A DNA stretch of 64,000 nucleotides from Syntrophomonadaceae bacterium (GCA_012728655.1 JAAYEQ010000047.1:1-64000); one strand, 5' to 3'; counted from the stretch's first letter, positions 29,347 to 39,539 are shown. Translations and numbers: made by a program. The notes: generated by a model not told the origin, from the letters alone.

Positions 29347-29532
29347 ATGATCGGCCTGATCGGCAGCATTGGACCGTGGGAACTGGTACTGGTACTGGCT
29401 ATCCTTCTGATCATCGTGGGTCCCGGAAAGCTGCCAGGTGTCGGTAAAGCTATAGGCAAATCGATCGTAGAATTTAAGAAGGCCAGGGATGGTGAAACTG
29501 AACCAACGGACCAAGAAAAAAAGGCTGAATAA
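29347..29532 (+). CDS. tatA: TatA/E family twin-arginine translocase subunit
   Basis: IGSIGPWELVLVLAILLIIVGPGKLPGVGKAIGKSIVEFKKA: TM helix, GPGKLP hinge, amphipathic helix. Confidence 0.93.
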   Translation: MIGLIGSIGPWELVLVLAILLIIVGPGKLPGVGKAIGKSIVEFKKARDGETEPTDQEKKAE

Positions 29533-29595
29533 CAGGAAGGATTTAAAAGGTATGTTAACAGGTCTTTTGTTTTAATAAGCAGCGGAGGGGATTAC

Positions 29596-30237
29596 ATGGC
29601 CCGGATGTTCCCCATCGTCGTTAAGCTTGAGGGTTGTAGTTGTTTGGTGGTGGGAGGGGGCACGGTTGCTGTGCGCAAAGTCAGAAACCTCCTGCAATGC
29701 GGAGCGGCAATCAATGTGGTCAGTCCGTCATTTTGCGAGGAGATGGTGCTTCTGGGGCAGGAGGAGCAGGTCACTCTGATCCCCCGTAAGTTCGAAGATC
29801 GTGATGTACAGGGGCATATGATGGTTTTTGCCGCCACCAGCGATGAAGCTGTTAATCAAAGGGTTTATGAGGTCTGTCGGGAGAACGGAATACTGGTCAA
29901 CACGGTGGATGATCCGGATAAGTGCAATTTTTTGGTGCCCGCAACCATGAGACGGGGCGCGCTGACCATCGCCATCAATACCGAAGGGAAGAGCCCGCTG
30001 CTGGCCCGCAGGTTGCGCATGGAAATGGAAGACCGGTACGGACCAGAATATGCCGATTACCTGGAACTTCTGGGTGATGCCCGCGCGGTGGTGAAGAGTA
30101 CCTTTGACCGAGAATCCACTCGTAAAGAGGTATTTGCCAGGCTCCTGGAACTCCCGATATTATCTTTGTTGCAGCAGGGCAAAAAGGAAGAGGCGAAGGA
30201 GCGAATAATGGAATGTATATACTCCTGGCCGGATTAA
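29596..30237 (+). CDS. Precorrin-2 dehydrogenase / sirohydrochlorin ferrochelatase-like (siroheme synthase N-terminal)
   Basis: MFPIVVKLEGCSCLVVGGGTVAVRKVRNLLQCGAAINVVSP...VNTVDDPDKCNFLVPATMRRGALTIAINTEGKSPLLARRLR. Confidence 0.94.
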   Translation: MARMFPIVVKLEGCSCLVVGGGTVAVRKVRNLLQCGAAINVVSPSFCEEMVLLGQEEQVTLIPRKFEDRDVQGHMMVFAATSDEAVNQRVYEVCRENGILVNTVDDPDKCNFLVPATMRRGALTIAINTEGKSPLLARRLRMEMEDRYGPEYADYLELLGDARAVVKSTFDRESTRKEVFARLLELPILSLLQQGKKEEAKERIMECIYSWPD

Positions 30238-31523
30238 GTCACAAAACGGCTCCGGTGGAGCTGCGCGAGAAGATCGCGCTGAGCGGGAAGGCCCTTGAAC
30301 GATTTTACCAAGACATTGAGGAAGAACCGGCTTTGGAAGGGACGGTAGTGCTTTCAACCTGCAACCGGGTCGAGGTTTATACCACCACCAGGGACCTGGA
30401 AGCAGGCAAAAAAGCCCTGAGGGACCTGGTGGCCCAGCGTCTGGAGGTGGATGACGAATACCTGGACCAGGTCTTATATATGCCCAGTTGCTACCAGGCG
30501 GTTGAACACCTGTTCAGGGTGGCTTCCGGGCTTGAGTCCATGATTGTGGGAGAGACCGAGATCCTCGGCCAGGTACGGCAGGCTTATGACCAGGCGAGGG
30601 AGCGCGGAGTTTCCAGCGGGGTGTTGAATACCCTGTTTCAAAAGGCCATAAGCGTCGGCAAGAGGGTGCGCACGGAAACCGGGGTGGATCGCAATGCGGT
30701 TTCCATAAGCTACGCGGCGGTGGAGAAAGCCAAACAGGTATTCGGCAGTCTTAAGGGGCGCACCGTTTTGGTTGTAGGTGCGGGTAAAATGAGCGGACTC
30801 GCTCTGAGATACCTGATGGATAACGGGGTAACAACGGTCGTGGTTTCCAATCGTTCCTACGACCGTGCCATAGAACTCGCCGGAAGAGTCGGGGGAAAGG
30901 CGGTGCGTCTGGACCGTTTGTATGAAGAACTGGAGAAGGCCGACATAGTTATCAGTTGTACTGCTGCTTCTCATTATGTGATTCGCCGCAAGGACCTGGA
31001 ACCTTGTCTTGCCCGCCGCAGTACCGACCTGCTCTTGATCGATATTGCCGTTCCCCGGGATATCGATCCGGCCATAGGCGGGATACCGGGTGTCCATCTC
31101 TATGACATTGACGATTTGAATAATGTGGTGCAGTCAAATCTCCTGGCTCGGCAGAGAGCGGCGCGCCAGGCGGAGAGGATCATTGCCGCGGAGACTGAGG
31201 AGTTTAATGATTGGCTGGCCACACTCTCGGTGGTGCCGGTGATTAAAGCCTTGAAGGCCAGAGGCGAGGAGATACGCCAGGCCGAGGTCCGCCGCGCTTT
31301 AAATCGGCTGGGGAATGTGAGCCCGCGGGAAGAGAAGGTGATTAACGCCCTGGCATCGTCAATTGTCAACCAACTCCTGCACTTCCCGGTGGTAAACCTC
31401 AAGGAGATGGCCGCAGGCGATAGGGGACACCTTTATGCCGAAGTAACCAAAAAGCTGTTTCAATTGGAAGTGGATGCAGAGGAGCATGTGGATGCGCAAA
31501 ATCAGGGTCGGAACCAGGGGTAG
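30213..31523 (+). CDS. hemA: Glutamyl-tRNA reductase
   Basis: LLAGLSHKTAPVELREKIAL...VVLSTCNRVEVYTTT...ESMIVGETEILGQVRQAYDQA. Confidence 0.97.
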   Translation: MYILLAGLSHKTAPVELREKIALSGKALERFYQDIEEEPALEGTVVLSTCNRVEVYTTTRDLEAGKKALRDLVAQRLEVDDEYLDQVLYMPSCYQAVEHLFRVASGLESMIVGETEILGQVRQAYDQARERGVSSGVLNTLFQKAISVGKRVRTETGVDRNAVSISYAAVEKAKQVFGSLKGRTVLVVGAGKMSGLALRYLMDNGVTTVVVSNRSYDRAIELAGRVGGKAVRLDRLYEELEKADIVISCTAASHYVIRRKDLEPCLARRSTDLLLIDIAVPRDIDPAIGGIPGVHLYDIDDLNNVVQSNLLARQRAARQAERIIAAETEEFNDWLATLSVVPVIKALKARGEEIRQAEVRRALNRLGNVSPREEKVINALASSIVNQLLHFPVVNLKEMAAGDRGHLYAEVTKKLFQLEVDAEEHVDAQNQGRNQG

Positions 31524-32421
31524 CAGGTTGGCAATCTGGCAGACGGATTTCGTCATCAATAAATTGCTGGAACTTGACGACCGCCTGGAAATTGAAAAAG
31601 TGATCATAAAAACTACGGGGGACAAATTTTTGGACGTGGCCCTTTCTCGGATTGGGGATAAGGGCCTGTTTATTAAGGAAATCGAAAAAGAACTCCTCGA
31701 CGGCAGTATTGATATGGCCGTCCATAGCATGAAGGATATGCCTACCCGGATAACGGAAGGACTGGCTATCGGGGCGGTTCTGCCGCGGGAGAATTCCAAA
31801 GACGTGCTGCTGTCCCGGGATAATCGGAAGCTGGCGGAATTGCCGGTCGGGGCTGCAGTAGGCACCTCCAGCCTGAGGCGCAAAGCCCAGCTGCTGGCCC
31901 TGCGGCCTGATCTGAACATTGTGGATTTGCGCGGAAACATCGATACCCGCATCAGACGCCTGCAGAACGGGGAATTGGATGCCATAGTCCTGGCCGCCGC
32001 CGGGGTGATTCGGTTGGGATACGAAGAACTGGTGGCCGAGGAACTGGAAATAATACCCGCTGTCGGACAGGGAGCGATTGCGGTGGAAATCCGCGATGAC
32101 GACACGGATATCAGAGAACTGGTTGAAAAGCTTGATGACCGGAGCACACGTTTGGCCATCGCGGGCGAACGTGCATTCCTGGCCGCACTGGAGGGTGGTT
32201 GTCAGATCCCGATAGGGTGCGGGGGCAGTGTTCGGGACGATTTTCTTACCCTTGAGGGTTTGGTATCAGATTTGGAGGGGAAGCAGGTGTTTCGTTCCCG
32301 TCTGTCGGGTCCCGCAGCCGAAGCCGAGGATTTGGGGAGAAAGCTGGCTTTGGAGCTTGTGAGCCGGGGAGCCGGAGCAGTACTGGAGCAGATCAGGATT
32401 CAGGAGATGGGTGATGAGTAA
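31492..32421 (+). CDS. hemC: Hydroxymethylbilane synthase
   Basis: MRKIRVGTRGSRLAIWQTDFV...GDKFLDVALSRIGDKGLFIKEIE...AGERAFLAALEGGCQIPIG. ATG 31492. Confidence 0.97.
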   Translation: MRKIRVGTRGSRLAIWQTDFVINKLLELDDRLEIEKVIIKTTGDKFLDVALSRIGDKGLFIKEIEKELLDGSIDMAVHSMKDMPTRITEGLAIGAVLPRENSKDVLLSRDNRKLAELPVGAAVGTSSLRRKAQLLALRPDLNIVDLRGNIDTRIRRLQNGELDAIVLAAAGVIRLGYEELVAEELEIIPAVGQGAIAVEIRDDDTDIRELVEKLDDRSTRLAIAGERAFLAALEGGCQIPIGCGGSVRDDFLTLEGLVSDLEGKQVFRSRLSGPAAEAEDLGRKLALELVSRGAGAVLEQIRIQEMGDE

Positions 32422-33937
32422 CACTGGCAAGGTTTACCTGGTAGGAGCCGGACCGGGAGATCCCGGATTGCTTACCGTGAGAGCCCTGGAGCTTATCCGC
32501 AGAGCCCAGGTTATAATCTATGATCGCCTGGTGGGGAAAAGAATCATCGACCAGGCAAATACCGAGGCGGAGAAGATATATGTGGGGAAGGAGTCCAACC
32601 GCCATACGCTTCCTCAGGAGGAGATCAACCGCTTGCTGGCGGCTAAGGCCCGAGAAGGCAAGATGGTGGTAAGGCTGAAGGGCGGAGATCCCTTCCTGTT
32701 CGGGAGGGGAGGCGAGGAAGCTCAATACCTGAGACGGAACGGGGTGGAGGTTGAGATCGTACCCGGGGTGACCTCGGCCATTGCCGCTCCCGCATACGCC
32801 GGCATACCGGTGACTCACCGCGACTATAACTCCACCCTGACGATTATCACCGGCCATGAGCGACAGGATAAACTGGTGGATTCGGTTCCTTGGAAGGAGG
32901 TGGCGGCCGGAAAGGGGACCCTGGTCTTCCTGATGGGGATGGAAAACCTGCCCTTTATCGTAGAAAAGCTGCTGGCGGGGGGGCGTTCACCCGATACCCC
33001 GGTGGCTCTGGTGCGATGGGGAACCCTGCCCCAACAGGAGGTCCTGGAGGCTACCCTGGAAAACGTGGTGGAAAGGGTTCGCACCCGGGGATTCCTGCCA
33101 CCGGCGGTTATTGTGGTCGGGGAAGTAGTCAGGCTCAGGCAGGAATTGGCCTGGTTTGACCGGCGGCCCCTGTTCGGCAAAACCATACTTGTAACCCGGG
33201 CTCGGGCTCAAGCCAGCCGGTTGGTTACCCTGCTGGAGGAACTTGGAGCCTCGGTGGTTGAACTGCCAACTATAGCCGTTAAACCTCTGCCGGTTGCGAA
33301 TTTGCCGGCGATAATACCCGGTATGGAGAAATACTCCTGGATTGTTTTTACCAGCGTCAACGGGGTCAAGATTTTTATTGCTCATTTATTGGAACACGGG
33401 TTTGACATAAGAGACCTTAAAGGCCCTCGGATCTGCGCCATTGGACCGGCTACGGCTGCGGAGGCCGAATCATGGGGAATGAGGGTGTCGGCGGTGCCCG
33501 AGGAATTCCGAGCCGAGGCGGTGGCCGAGGTTCTTTTAAGCCATGCGGGGGCGGGAGACCGGATTCTGCTTCCCCGGGCTCGGGGAGCCCGGGAGATTCT
33601 CCCACAACTGTTGAGAGCACAGGGAGTCATGGTGGATGAACTGGAGATATATGAAGCGGTTACCGAAACGATGCTTGATGAGGAAAACCGGCGCTTGCTG
33701 GAAGAGGGTCTGGTGGATGTCATAACTTTTACCAGCAGTTCCACGGTCAAGAACCTGGTGGCCATTATCGGCGAAGAAATGGTTGGAACCCTGCGCGGCC
33801 GGGTTAAAGTGGCCTGTATCGGTCCGATTACGGCTCAAACCGCCCGAGAAGCGGGGTTCGAGGTTGATGTGGTGGCAGCGGAATATACCATTGACGGGTT
33901 GGTGCAGGCAATAATTGAGGCTTGTGCCGGGGCATAG
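32411..33937 (+). CDS. cobA-hemD: Fused uroporphyrinogen-III C-methyltransferase / uroporphyrinogen-III synthase
   Basis: GKVYLVGAGPGDPGLLTVRALELI...VRLKGGDPFLFGRGGEE (SUMT), then TILVTRARAQASRLVTLLEELGASVVELPTI (HemD). Confidence 0.95.
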   Translation: MMSNTGKVYLVGAGPGDPGLLTVRALELIRRAQVIIYDRLVGKRIIDQANTEAEKIYVGKESNRHTLPQEEINRLLAAKAREGKMVVRLKGGDPFLFGRGGEEAQYLRRNGVEVEIVPGVTSAIAAPAYAGIPVTHRDYNSTLTIITGHERQDKLVDSVPWKEVAAGKGTLVFLMGMENLPFIVEKLLAGGRSPDTPVALVRWGTLPQQEVLEATLENVVERVRTRGFLPPAVIVVGEVVRLRQELAWFDRRPLFGKTILVTRARAQASRLVTLLEELGASVVELPTIAVKPLPVANLPAIIPGMEKYSWIVFTSVNGVKIFIAHLLEHGFDIRDLKGPRICAIGPATAAEAESWGMRVSAVPEEFRAEAVAEVLLSHAGAGDRILLPRARGAREILPQLLRAQGVMVDELEIYEAVTETMLDEENRRLLEEGLVDVITFTSSSTVKNLVAIIGEEMVGTLRGRVKVACIGPITAQTAREAGFEVDVVAAEYTIDGLVQAIIEACAGA

Positions 33938-33978
33938 AAAGATGTAACCTAAAGGCTGCAGACAAGGGGGAGAGAAAA

Positions 33979-35163
33979 CTGATTGGGTGCACAAAACTGC
34001 TATGCGGAACCGCCACGGTTTCCGAAGTGATCAAACACCGGGCGGGAGGGGAGGTGCCCGCTTCACTCCTGCAATTCAGCGAGATCAACCGGCCCCTGGT
34101 GGTATGGAACACCACCAACCGCTGCAATCTTCGCTGCCGGCACTGTTATATCGAGGCCGAGAATGATTTCTACCGCCATGAATTGACCACGGAGGAGGCG
34201 GTGCGTTTTATAGAAGACCTGGCCCGGATGCGGGTGCCCGTGCTCCTATTTTCCGGGGGCGAGCCGCTCCTGCGCTCCGATATCATGGAACTGGGGAAGC
34301 TGGCATACCACAGCGGCTTAAGACCGGTGCTCTCCACCAACGGAACGCTTATAACCGATGACGTAGCCCGGGAGATCAAGGAGGCGGGCTTTCAGTATGT
34401 CGGAATCAGCATCGACGGCTTACCCGCCACCCATGACCGCTTCCGCCGCAAAGAAGGGGCTTTTGAACAAGCCATGAGAGGCATAAAAGCCTGTATAAAC
34501 CAGAACCTCAAGGCCGGGATCCGGTTTACGGTCAACCGGGCCAATCAAGCCGATCTGCCCGGTATCCTGGACATTGTGGAGCAGGAAGGCATACCCAGGT
34601 TCTGCATGTACCATCTGGTTTATGCCGGACGGGGCAAGGGAATGATGGACCTGGATACCGATAGGCAGGAGAAGCTGCGGATCCTGGATCTGCTGATCGA
34701 AAGAACACTCGATTTCCACCGGCGAGGGATTGAGGTGGAAATCCTTACCACGGATAATCATGCCGACGGCATATACATCTATAACCGGATAAAGGAAATC
34801 GCACCGGAGCGCTCCAATGAGGTGGTTACCCTCCTGCAGATGCACGGCGGATGCTCGGCCGGGACGAAGTTCGCCAACGTGGACCCGCGCGGCAATGTGC
34901 ACCCATGCCAGTTCTGGCAGGATTATACGGTGGGCAATGTAAGGGAAACCCCCTTCAGCGAGATCTGGAACAGCGACGATCCCCTGATGGTTATGCTGCG
35001 GAACAAGTCAATTCATTTAAAAGGGCGCTGCGGTAAATGCGCTTTCAATAAACTGTGCGGAGGATGCCGGATTCGGGCTCGAGAGGCATACGGGGATATC
35101 TGGGCGGAAGATCCGGCGTGTTACCTGAGTGACGATGAAATTAGCGAAGGGATGGTGTCATAA
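33979..35163 (+). CDS. ahbC: Radical SAM protein of the alternative heme pathway (NirJ1 / AhbC-like)
   Basis: VVWNTTNRCNLRCRHCYIEAE (CxxxCxxC); C-terminal CGKCAFNKLCGGCRIRAREAYGDIWAEDPAC. Start set at in-frame CTG after GGGGGAG; exact start uncertain. Confidence 0.82.
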   Translation: MIGCTKLLCGTATVSEVIKHRAGGEVPASLLQFSEINRPLVVWNTTNRCNLRCRHCYIEAENDFYRHELTTEEAVRFIEDLARMRVPVLLFSGGEPLLRSDIMELGKLAYHSGLRPVLSTNGTLITDDVAREIKEAGFQYVGISIDGLPATHDRFRRKEGAFEQAMRGIKACINQNLKAGIRFTVNRANQADLPGILDIVEQEGIPRFCMYHLVYAGRGKGMMDLDTDRQEKLRILDLLIERTLDFHRRGIEVEILTTDNHADGIYIYNRIKEIAPERSNEVVTLLQMHGGCSAGTKFANVDPRGNVHPCQFWQDYTVGNVRETPFSEIWNSDDPLMVMLRNKSIHLKGRCGKCAFNKLCGGCRIRAREAYGDIWAEDPACYLSDDEISEGMVS

Positions 35164-36134
35164 TGGGTTATCCGGTAGTTAGAATGAGGCGGATGCGTGC
35201 CAGTGAAGGGCTGCGCAGGATGGTACGGGAGACCCACGTTCTCCCTCAAGACCTGATTTATCCCCTGTTTATCGTAGCCGGATCGGGGACGGAGGAACCG
35301 GTAGGATCGATGCCCGGGGTAACTCGTTATTCGCCCGATCGTCTGCCCCCGGTGGTGCGAAGGATACACGATTTGGGAATAGCCGGGGTTTTACTGTTTG
35401 GCATACCGGAGTATAAGGACCACCTGGGAACTTCCGCCCATGACGATAAGGGGCCGGTTCAGCAGGCGATTAAGATTATCAAGGACACCACTCCTGAACT
35501 GGTGGTCATAACCGACGTGTGTATGTGTGAGTACACCAGCCACGGCCACTGCGGGTATCTGACCGAGGACGGCAAAATCGATAACGACCGCAGCCTGGAG
35601 ATGCTGGCCCGGGAAGCGTTATCCCACGCCAGAGCGGGATGCGATATGGTAGCCCCTTCGGACATGATGGACGGGAGGATCGGCTATATCCGTAAAGCCC
35701 TTGACGAGGAAGGGTTTGACCACATACCCATCATGTCCTATGCCGCCAAGTACGCGTCGGCGTTTTACGGACCGTTTCGGGAGGCGGCCGAATCGGCACC
35801 CCAAATGGGGGACCGCAAATCATATCAGATGGACCCGCCCAATGTAAGGGAGGCCCTGCGGGAAGTAGAGCTTGATATTGCCGAAGGCGCCGACCTGGTT
35901 ATGGTCAAGCCGGCCATGGCCTATATGGACGTAATCCGGGCGGTCAGGGAACGATTTGATGTACCCGTGGCGGCGTATAATGTCAGCGGTGAATACTCCA
36001 TGATTAAAGCCGCCGCCGAGCGGGGCTGGATTGACGAGGAGCGCATTGTCAGGGAGGTGCTGACCGGGATTAAGCGAGCCGGGGCCGATATCATAATTAC
36101 CTATTTTGCTCTCGAATTTGCCGGTATTCTTTAA
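35163..36134 (+). CDS. hemB: Delta-aminolevulinic acid dehydratase (porphobilinogen synthase)
   Basis: RRMRASEGLRRMVRETHVLPQDLIYPLFI...VVITDVCMCEYTSHGHCG...VMVKPAMAYMDVIRAVRE. Confidence 0.97.
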   Translation: MGYPVVRMRRMRASEGLRRMVRETHVLPQDLIYPLFIVAGSGTEEPVGSMPGVTRYSPDRLPPVVRRIHDLGIAGVLLFGIPEYKDHLGTSAHDDKGPVQQAIKIIKDTTPELVVITDVCMCEYTSHGHCGYLTEDGKIDNDRSLEMLAREALSHARAGCDMVAPSDMMDGRIGYIRKALDEEGFDHIPIMSYAAKYASAFYGPFREAAESAPQMGDRKSYQMDPPNVREALREVELDIAEGADLVMVKPAMAYMDVIRAVRERFDVPVAAYNVSGEYSMIKAAAERGWIDEERIVREVLTGIKRAGADIIITYFALEFAGIL

Positions 36135-36210
36135 GATGAAAACCGCATTTTCCGGATAATGCGAACATCGCCGGACCACGGATTATTCGTTTTTGTTGGG
36201 GAGGACTGCT

Positions 36211-37230
36211 ATGCTGGTCTCATGGAACACGACCAATCAATGCAACATGTTTTGCGACCACTGCTACCGGGATGCAGGGGTCAAGCTGGAGGACGAGCTG
36301 ACCACTTCTCAGGGGAAAACCTTGATTGATCAGATCAAGGAGGCCGGCTTCCGGATGATGATCATGAGCGGAGGCGAGCCCCTGATGCGTCCCGATATTT
36401 TCGAGTTATGCGCCTATGCGGTTTCCCGGGGATTGAGGACGGTGATGGGTACCAACGGTACCTTGATTACTCCGCAGGTGGCCGATGAACTGCGCCGGAC
36501 GGGGGTGGCCGCATGTGCCGTCAGCCTGGACAGCATTGCAGCCTCCGAACATGACGCCTTTCGCAAGCTTGAAGGTGCCTACGATATGGCTCTTCAGGGT
36601 ATAGCCAACCTGAAAAGAGCCGGAATACCATTTCAGATTAACACCACGGTTATGGATTGGAATGTCGCGCATCTGGACGCACTGACCGACAAGGCCATTG
36701 AGCTGGGAGCCAAAGCTCATCACCTGTTCTTTTTGATTCCAACCGGGCGTGCGGTTAGCATTGAGCAGGAAGCCCTGCGGGTCCGGGAATACGAACGGAT
36801 CCTGCATCGCATCATGGAAAAACAGAAACAGGTGGCCATTGAAATCAAACCTACCTGCGCACCGCAGTTTGTCAGAGTTGCAGATGCCAAGGGCATACCT
36901 ATCCGCTTTACCCGGGGCTGCCTGGCGGGTATTTCCTACTGTATTATCAGCCCTACCGGGGATGTGCAGCCCTGCGCTTACCTGGACATGCGCCTAGGCA
37001 ATGTAAAGCGGGAGTCATTCGCTGATATCTGGCGCCAAAACCCGGTGTTGAAGGAACTCCGCTCCCAGCGGTACGGCGGGAAGTGCGGATGCTGCGAATA
37101 CACGAACCGCTGCGGGGGATGCAGGGCTCGAGCCTATTATTACAGCGGCGGTGATTACATGGCTCAGGATGATTGGTGCCTCTACCAGCCGAAAGAGTTG
37201 AGAAGGGTTGATATGACATGGACCGGGTAG
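36211..37230 (+). CDS. ahbD: Radical SAM protein of the alternative heme pathway (NirJ2 / AhbD-like)
   Basis: VSWNTTNQCNMFCDHCYRDAG (CxxxCxxC); C-terminal CGCCEYTNRCGGCRARAYYYSGGDYMAQDDWC. ATG 36211 after GGGGAGG. Confidence 0.82.
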   Translation: MLVSWNTTNQCNMFCDHCYRDAGVKLEDELTTSQGKTLIDQIKEAGFRMMIMSGGEPLMRPDIFELCAYAVSRGLRTVMGTNGTLITPQVADELRRTGVAACAVSLDSIAASEHDAFRKLEGAYDMALQGIANLKRAGIPFQINTTVMDWNVAHLDALTDKAIELGAKAHHLFFLIPTGRAVSIEQEALRVREYERILHRIMEKQKQVAIEIKPTCAPQFVRVADAKGIPIRFTRGCLAGISYCIISPTGDVQPCAYLDMRLGNVKRESFADIWRQNPVLKELRSQRYGGKCGCCEYTNRCGGCRARAYYYSGGDYMAQDDWCLYQPKELRRVDMTWTG

Positions 37231-37673
37231 ATGCCAGGATACTGAACTATCTGCAGGAAGGAATAAGCTTGAGCCCCCGCCCGTTCCTCGATATGGCCCG
37301 GGAACTGGGGATTTCCGAGGAAACCGTGCTGGCCAGGATTGAAGCCCTGCGCAATCAGGGTCTAATACGCCGCCTGGGAGGGGTGTTTGATTCGCCCCGA
37401 ATGGGGATGAAATCCACTCTCTGCGCGATGGAGGTCCCGGAAGCGAGGATTGAGGAGGTGGCGCAGAAGGTTAATGCCTACCGGGAGGTAACCCATAATT
37501 ACCTGCGCGATGATGTCTATAATATGTGGTTTACCGTAACGGCCTCGTCCCAGGAGGACCTGGAACGGATACTGCAGGAGATAGAGGCCGACACCGGCAT
37601 CGCGGTTGTCAGCATGCCGGTTCGGCGGAGATTTAAGATTAAGGTGGCTTTTGCGTTGGATGAACAGACGTGA
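37218..37673 (+). CDS. ahbA: Siroheme decarboxylase subunit alpha (AhbA, Lrp/AsnC-like)
   Basis: RILNYLQEGISLSPRPFLDMARELGISEETVLARIEALRNQGLIRRLGGVFDSPRMG, typical AhbA/NirD. Confidence 0.9.
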   Translation: MDRVDARILNYLQEGISLSPRPFLDMARELGISEETVLARIEALRNQGLIRRLGGVFDSPRMGMKSTLCAMEVPEARIEEVAQKVNAYREVTHNYLRDDVYNMWFTVTASSQEDLERILQEIEADTGIAVVSMPVRRRFKIKVAFALDEQT

Positions 37674-38127
37674 TATGGTTGACCGGGTTGTCAAAGAGCT
37701 GCAGGGTGATTTACCCGCGGTTTCCCGTCCCTACCTGGCGGTGGCGGAAAGGACCGGACTGTCCGAACAGGAGGTTATTTCAGTTTTGGACGAGCTCCGG
37801 GAAAAGGGCATGCTCAAACGCATAGGTGCGGTTCTCCGGCATCAGAAGGCGGGTTATGATGCCAATGCCATGGTGGTGTGGAAGGTGCCGGAGGAGGATA
37901 TGGACCGGGTCGGCAGCCTTATGGCCGCCTGTCCTCTGGTGAGCCACTGTTACTGGAGGGAAACCCCGCCCGGATGGCCTTATAATCTCTTTACTATGGT
38001 ACACGCCCGCAGCCGCCGGGAACTCCAGGCGGCGATCCGGGAGCTTTCCCGCCGGTCGGGGATCGATGAGTACAGGGTAATCGAAAGCGTAAGGGAACTA
38101 AAAAAAACCAGTGTTCAGTACCGCTGA
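37660..38127 (+). CDS. ahbB: Siroheme decarboxylase subunit beta (AhbB, Lrp/AsnC-like)
   Basis: LPAVSRPYLAVAERTGLSEQEVISVLDELREKGMLKRIGAVLRHQKAGYDANAMVVWKVPEE, typical AhbB/NirL. Confidence 0.9.
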   Translation: MNRRDMVDRVVKELQGDLPAVSRPYLAVAERTGLSEQEVISVLDELREKGMLKRIGAVLRHQKAGYDANAMVVWKVPEEDMDRVGSLMAACPLVSHCYWRETPPGWPYNLFTMVHARSRRELQAAIRELSRRSGIDEYRVIESVRELKKTSVQYR

Positions 38128-38241
38128 CCCGCAGGTGCCCGGGGCCTGTGCTGCCGGGAAGAGAACAGCCGCGGCCGTCCGCGGGTTGTCAAGGTAAGGA
38201 ATTATCATCGACTGCTATCATGGGTATTGGGAGGTAGGAAC

Positions 38242-39528
38242 TTGAAGATCGCAAGGTCAAGCAGTTTATTTGCCAGGGCCAGAGCGGTTATCCCCGGGGG
38301 AGTCAACAGCCCCGTAAGGGCCTTTAGGTCGGTGGGTATGGAGCCGCTTTTCATCATCCGTGCCCAGGGTTCTCGGATCTTTGACGCCGACGGCAATGAG
38401 TTTATTGATTACGTCGGCTCGTGGGGACCGCTGATTCTGGGGCACAGCCACCCCCGGGTGGTGGAAGCCGTACAAACGGCAGCCCAAATGGGAACCAGCT
38501 ACGGGGCTCCGCATGAAGGAGAAGTGGAATTGGCGGAAATGATCTGCCAGGCTATACCCTCAATCGACATGGTCCGGCTGGTTAATTCGGGAACCGAAGC
38601 CGCCATGAGCGCCGTCAGGCTGGCCCGGGCCTTCACCCGTCGGGATAAGATTGTAAAGTTTGCCGGGTGTTACCACGGGCATGCGGATTCCTTCCTCATT
38701 CAGGCCGGTTCCGGACTGCTGACCGGCGGGGTTCCTACCAGTCCCGGGGTGCCGGAGGATTTAATCGCCAATACTATTGTCTGTCGCTATAATGACCTGG
38801 ATTCGGTAAGAACGGTGTTTGAGCAGATGGGTACCGAGATTGCTGCGGTTATTCTTGAACCGATGGCCGGCAACATGGGATTGGTCTTGCCCGATGTTGA
38901 GTTTCTCCGCGGCCTCCGCCAACTGACGGCAAGTCATGGAGCCCTCTTGATATTTGATGAGGTAATAACGGGATTTCGAGTTACCTACGGCGGTCTGCAG
39001 AATCTGGTGGAGATTGAACCTGATTTGACCTGCCTGGGCAAGATCATCGGCGGTGGACTGCCGGTAGGTGCCTACGGGGGCCGGCGCGATATTATGAAGA
39101 TGATGGCCCCGGAAGGTCCGGTATACCAGGCCGGCACGTTGTCGGGAAACCCGCTGGCGGTGGCGGCGGGGATAGCGACCCTGAAGGTCCTTAAAACGGG
39201 GAACATTTATGATGATATGGAGAGAAAGACATCTGTTCTGGAAACCAGACTGCGGACGGTTTTTGAGGAGACCGGATTGAGGGTGACCATTAACCGATAC
39301 GGTTCAATGTTCAGCATCTTCTTCACCGAGGAAGACGTAACCGATTATGAAAGCGCTCTTACTGCCGACACCGGGATGTACGCGCGTTTCTTTGCCGGTA
39401 TGCTGGAACGCGGCATATATTTGCCGCCTTCCCAGTTCGAAACCTGTTTTGTTTCCGCAGCTCACGAAGATGAGGATATCGAACGAACCGCCGAAGCGGT
39501 ACGGCAGGTTGTCGAAGCCATGGCGTAG
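38242..39528 (+). CDS. hemL: Glutamate-1-semialdehyde 2,1-aminomutase
   Basis: [16 protein letters not shown]...[38 protein letters not shown]...[15 protein letters not shown] 38242 after GGGAGGT. Confidence 0.96.
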   Translation: MKIARSSSLFARARAVIPGGVNSPVRAFRSVGMEPLFIIRAQGSRIFDADGNEFIDYVGSWGPLILGHSHPRVVEAVQTAAQMGTSYGAPHEGEVELAEMICQAIPSIDMVRLVNSGTEAAMSAVRLARAFTRRDKIVKFAGCYHGHADSFLIQAGSGLLTGGVPTSPGVPEDLIANTIVCRYNDLDSVRTVFEQMGTEIAAVILEPMAGNMGLVLPDVEFLRGLRQLTASHGALLIFDEVITGFRVTYGGLQNLVEIEPDLTCLGKIIGGGLPVGAYGGRRDIMKMMAPEGPVYQAGTLSGNPLAVAAGIATLKVLKTGNIYDDMERKTSVLETRLRTVFEETGLRVTINRYGSMFSIFFTEEDVTDYESALTADTGMYARFFAGMLERGIYLPPSQFETCFVSAAHEDEDIERTAEAVRQVVEAMA

Positions 39529-39539
39529 GAGGGTATTTT

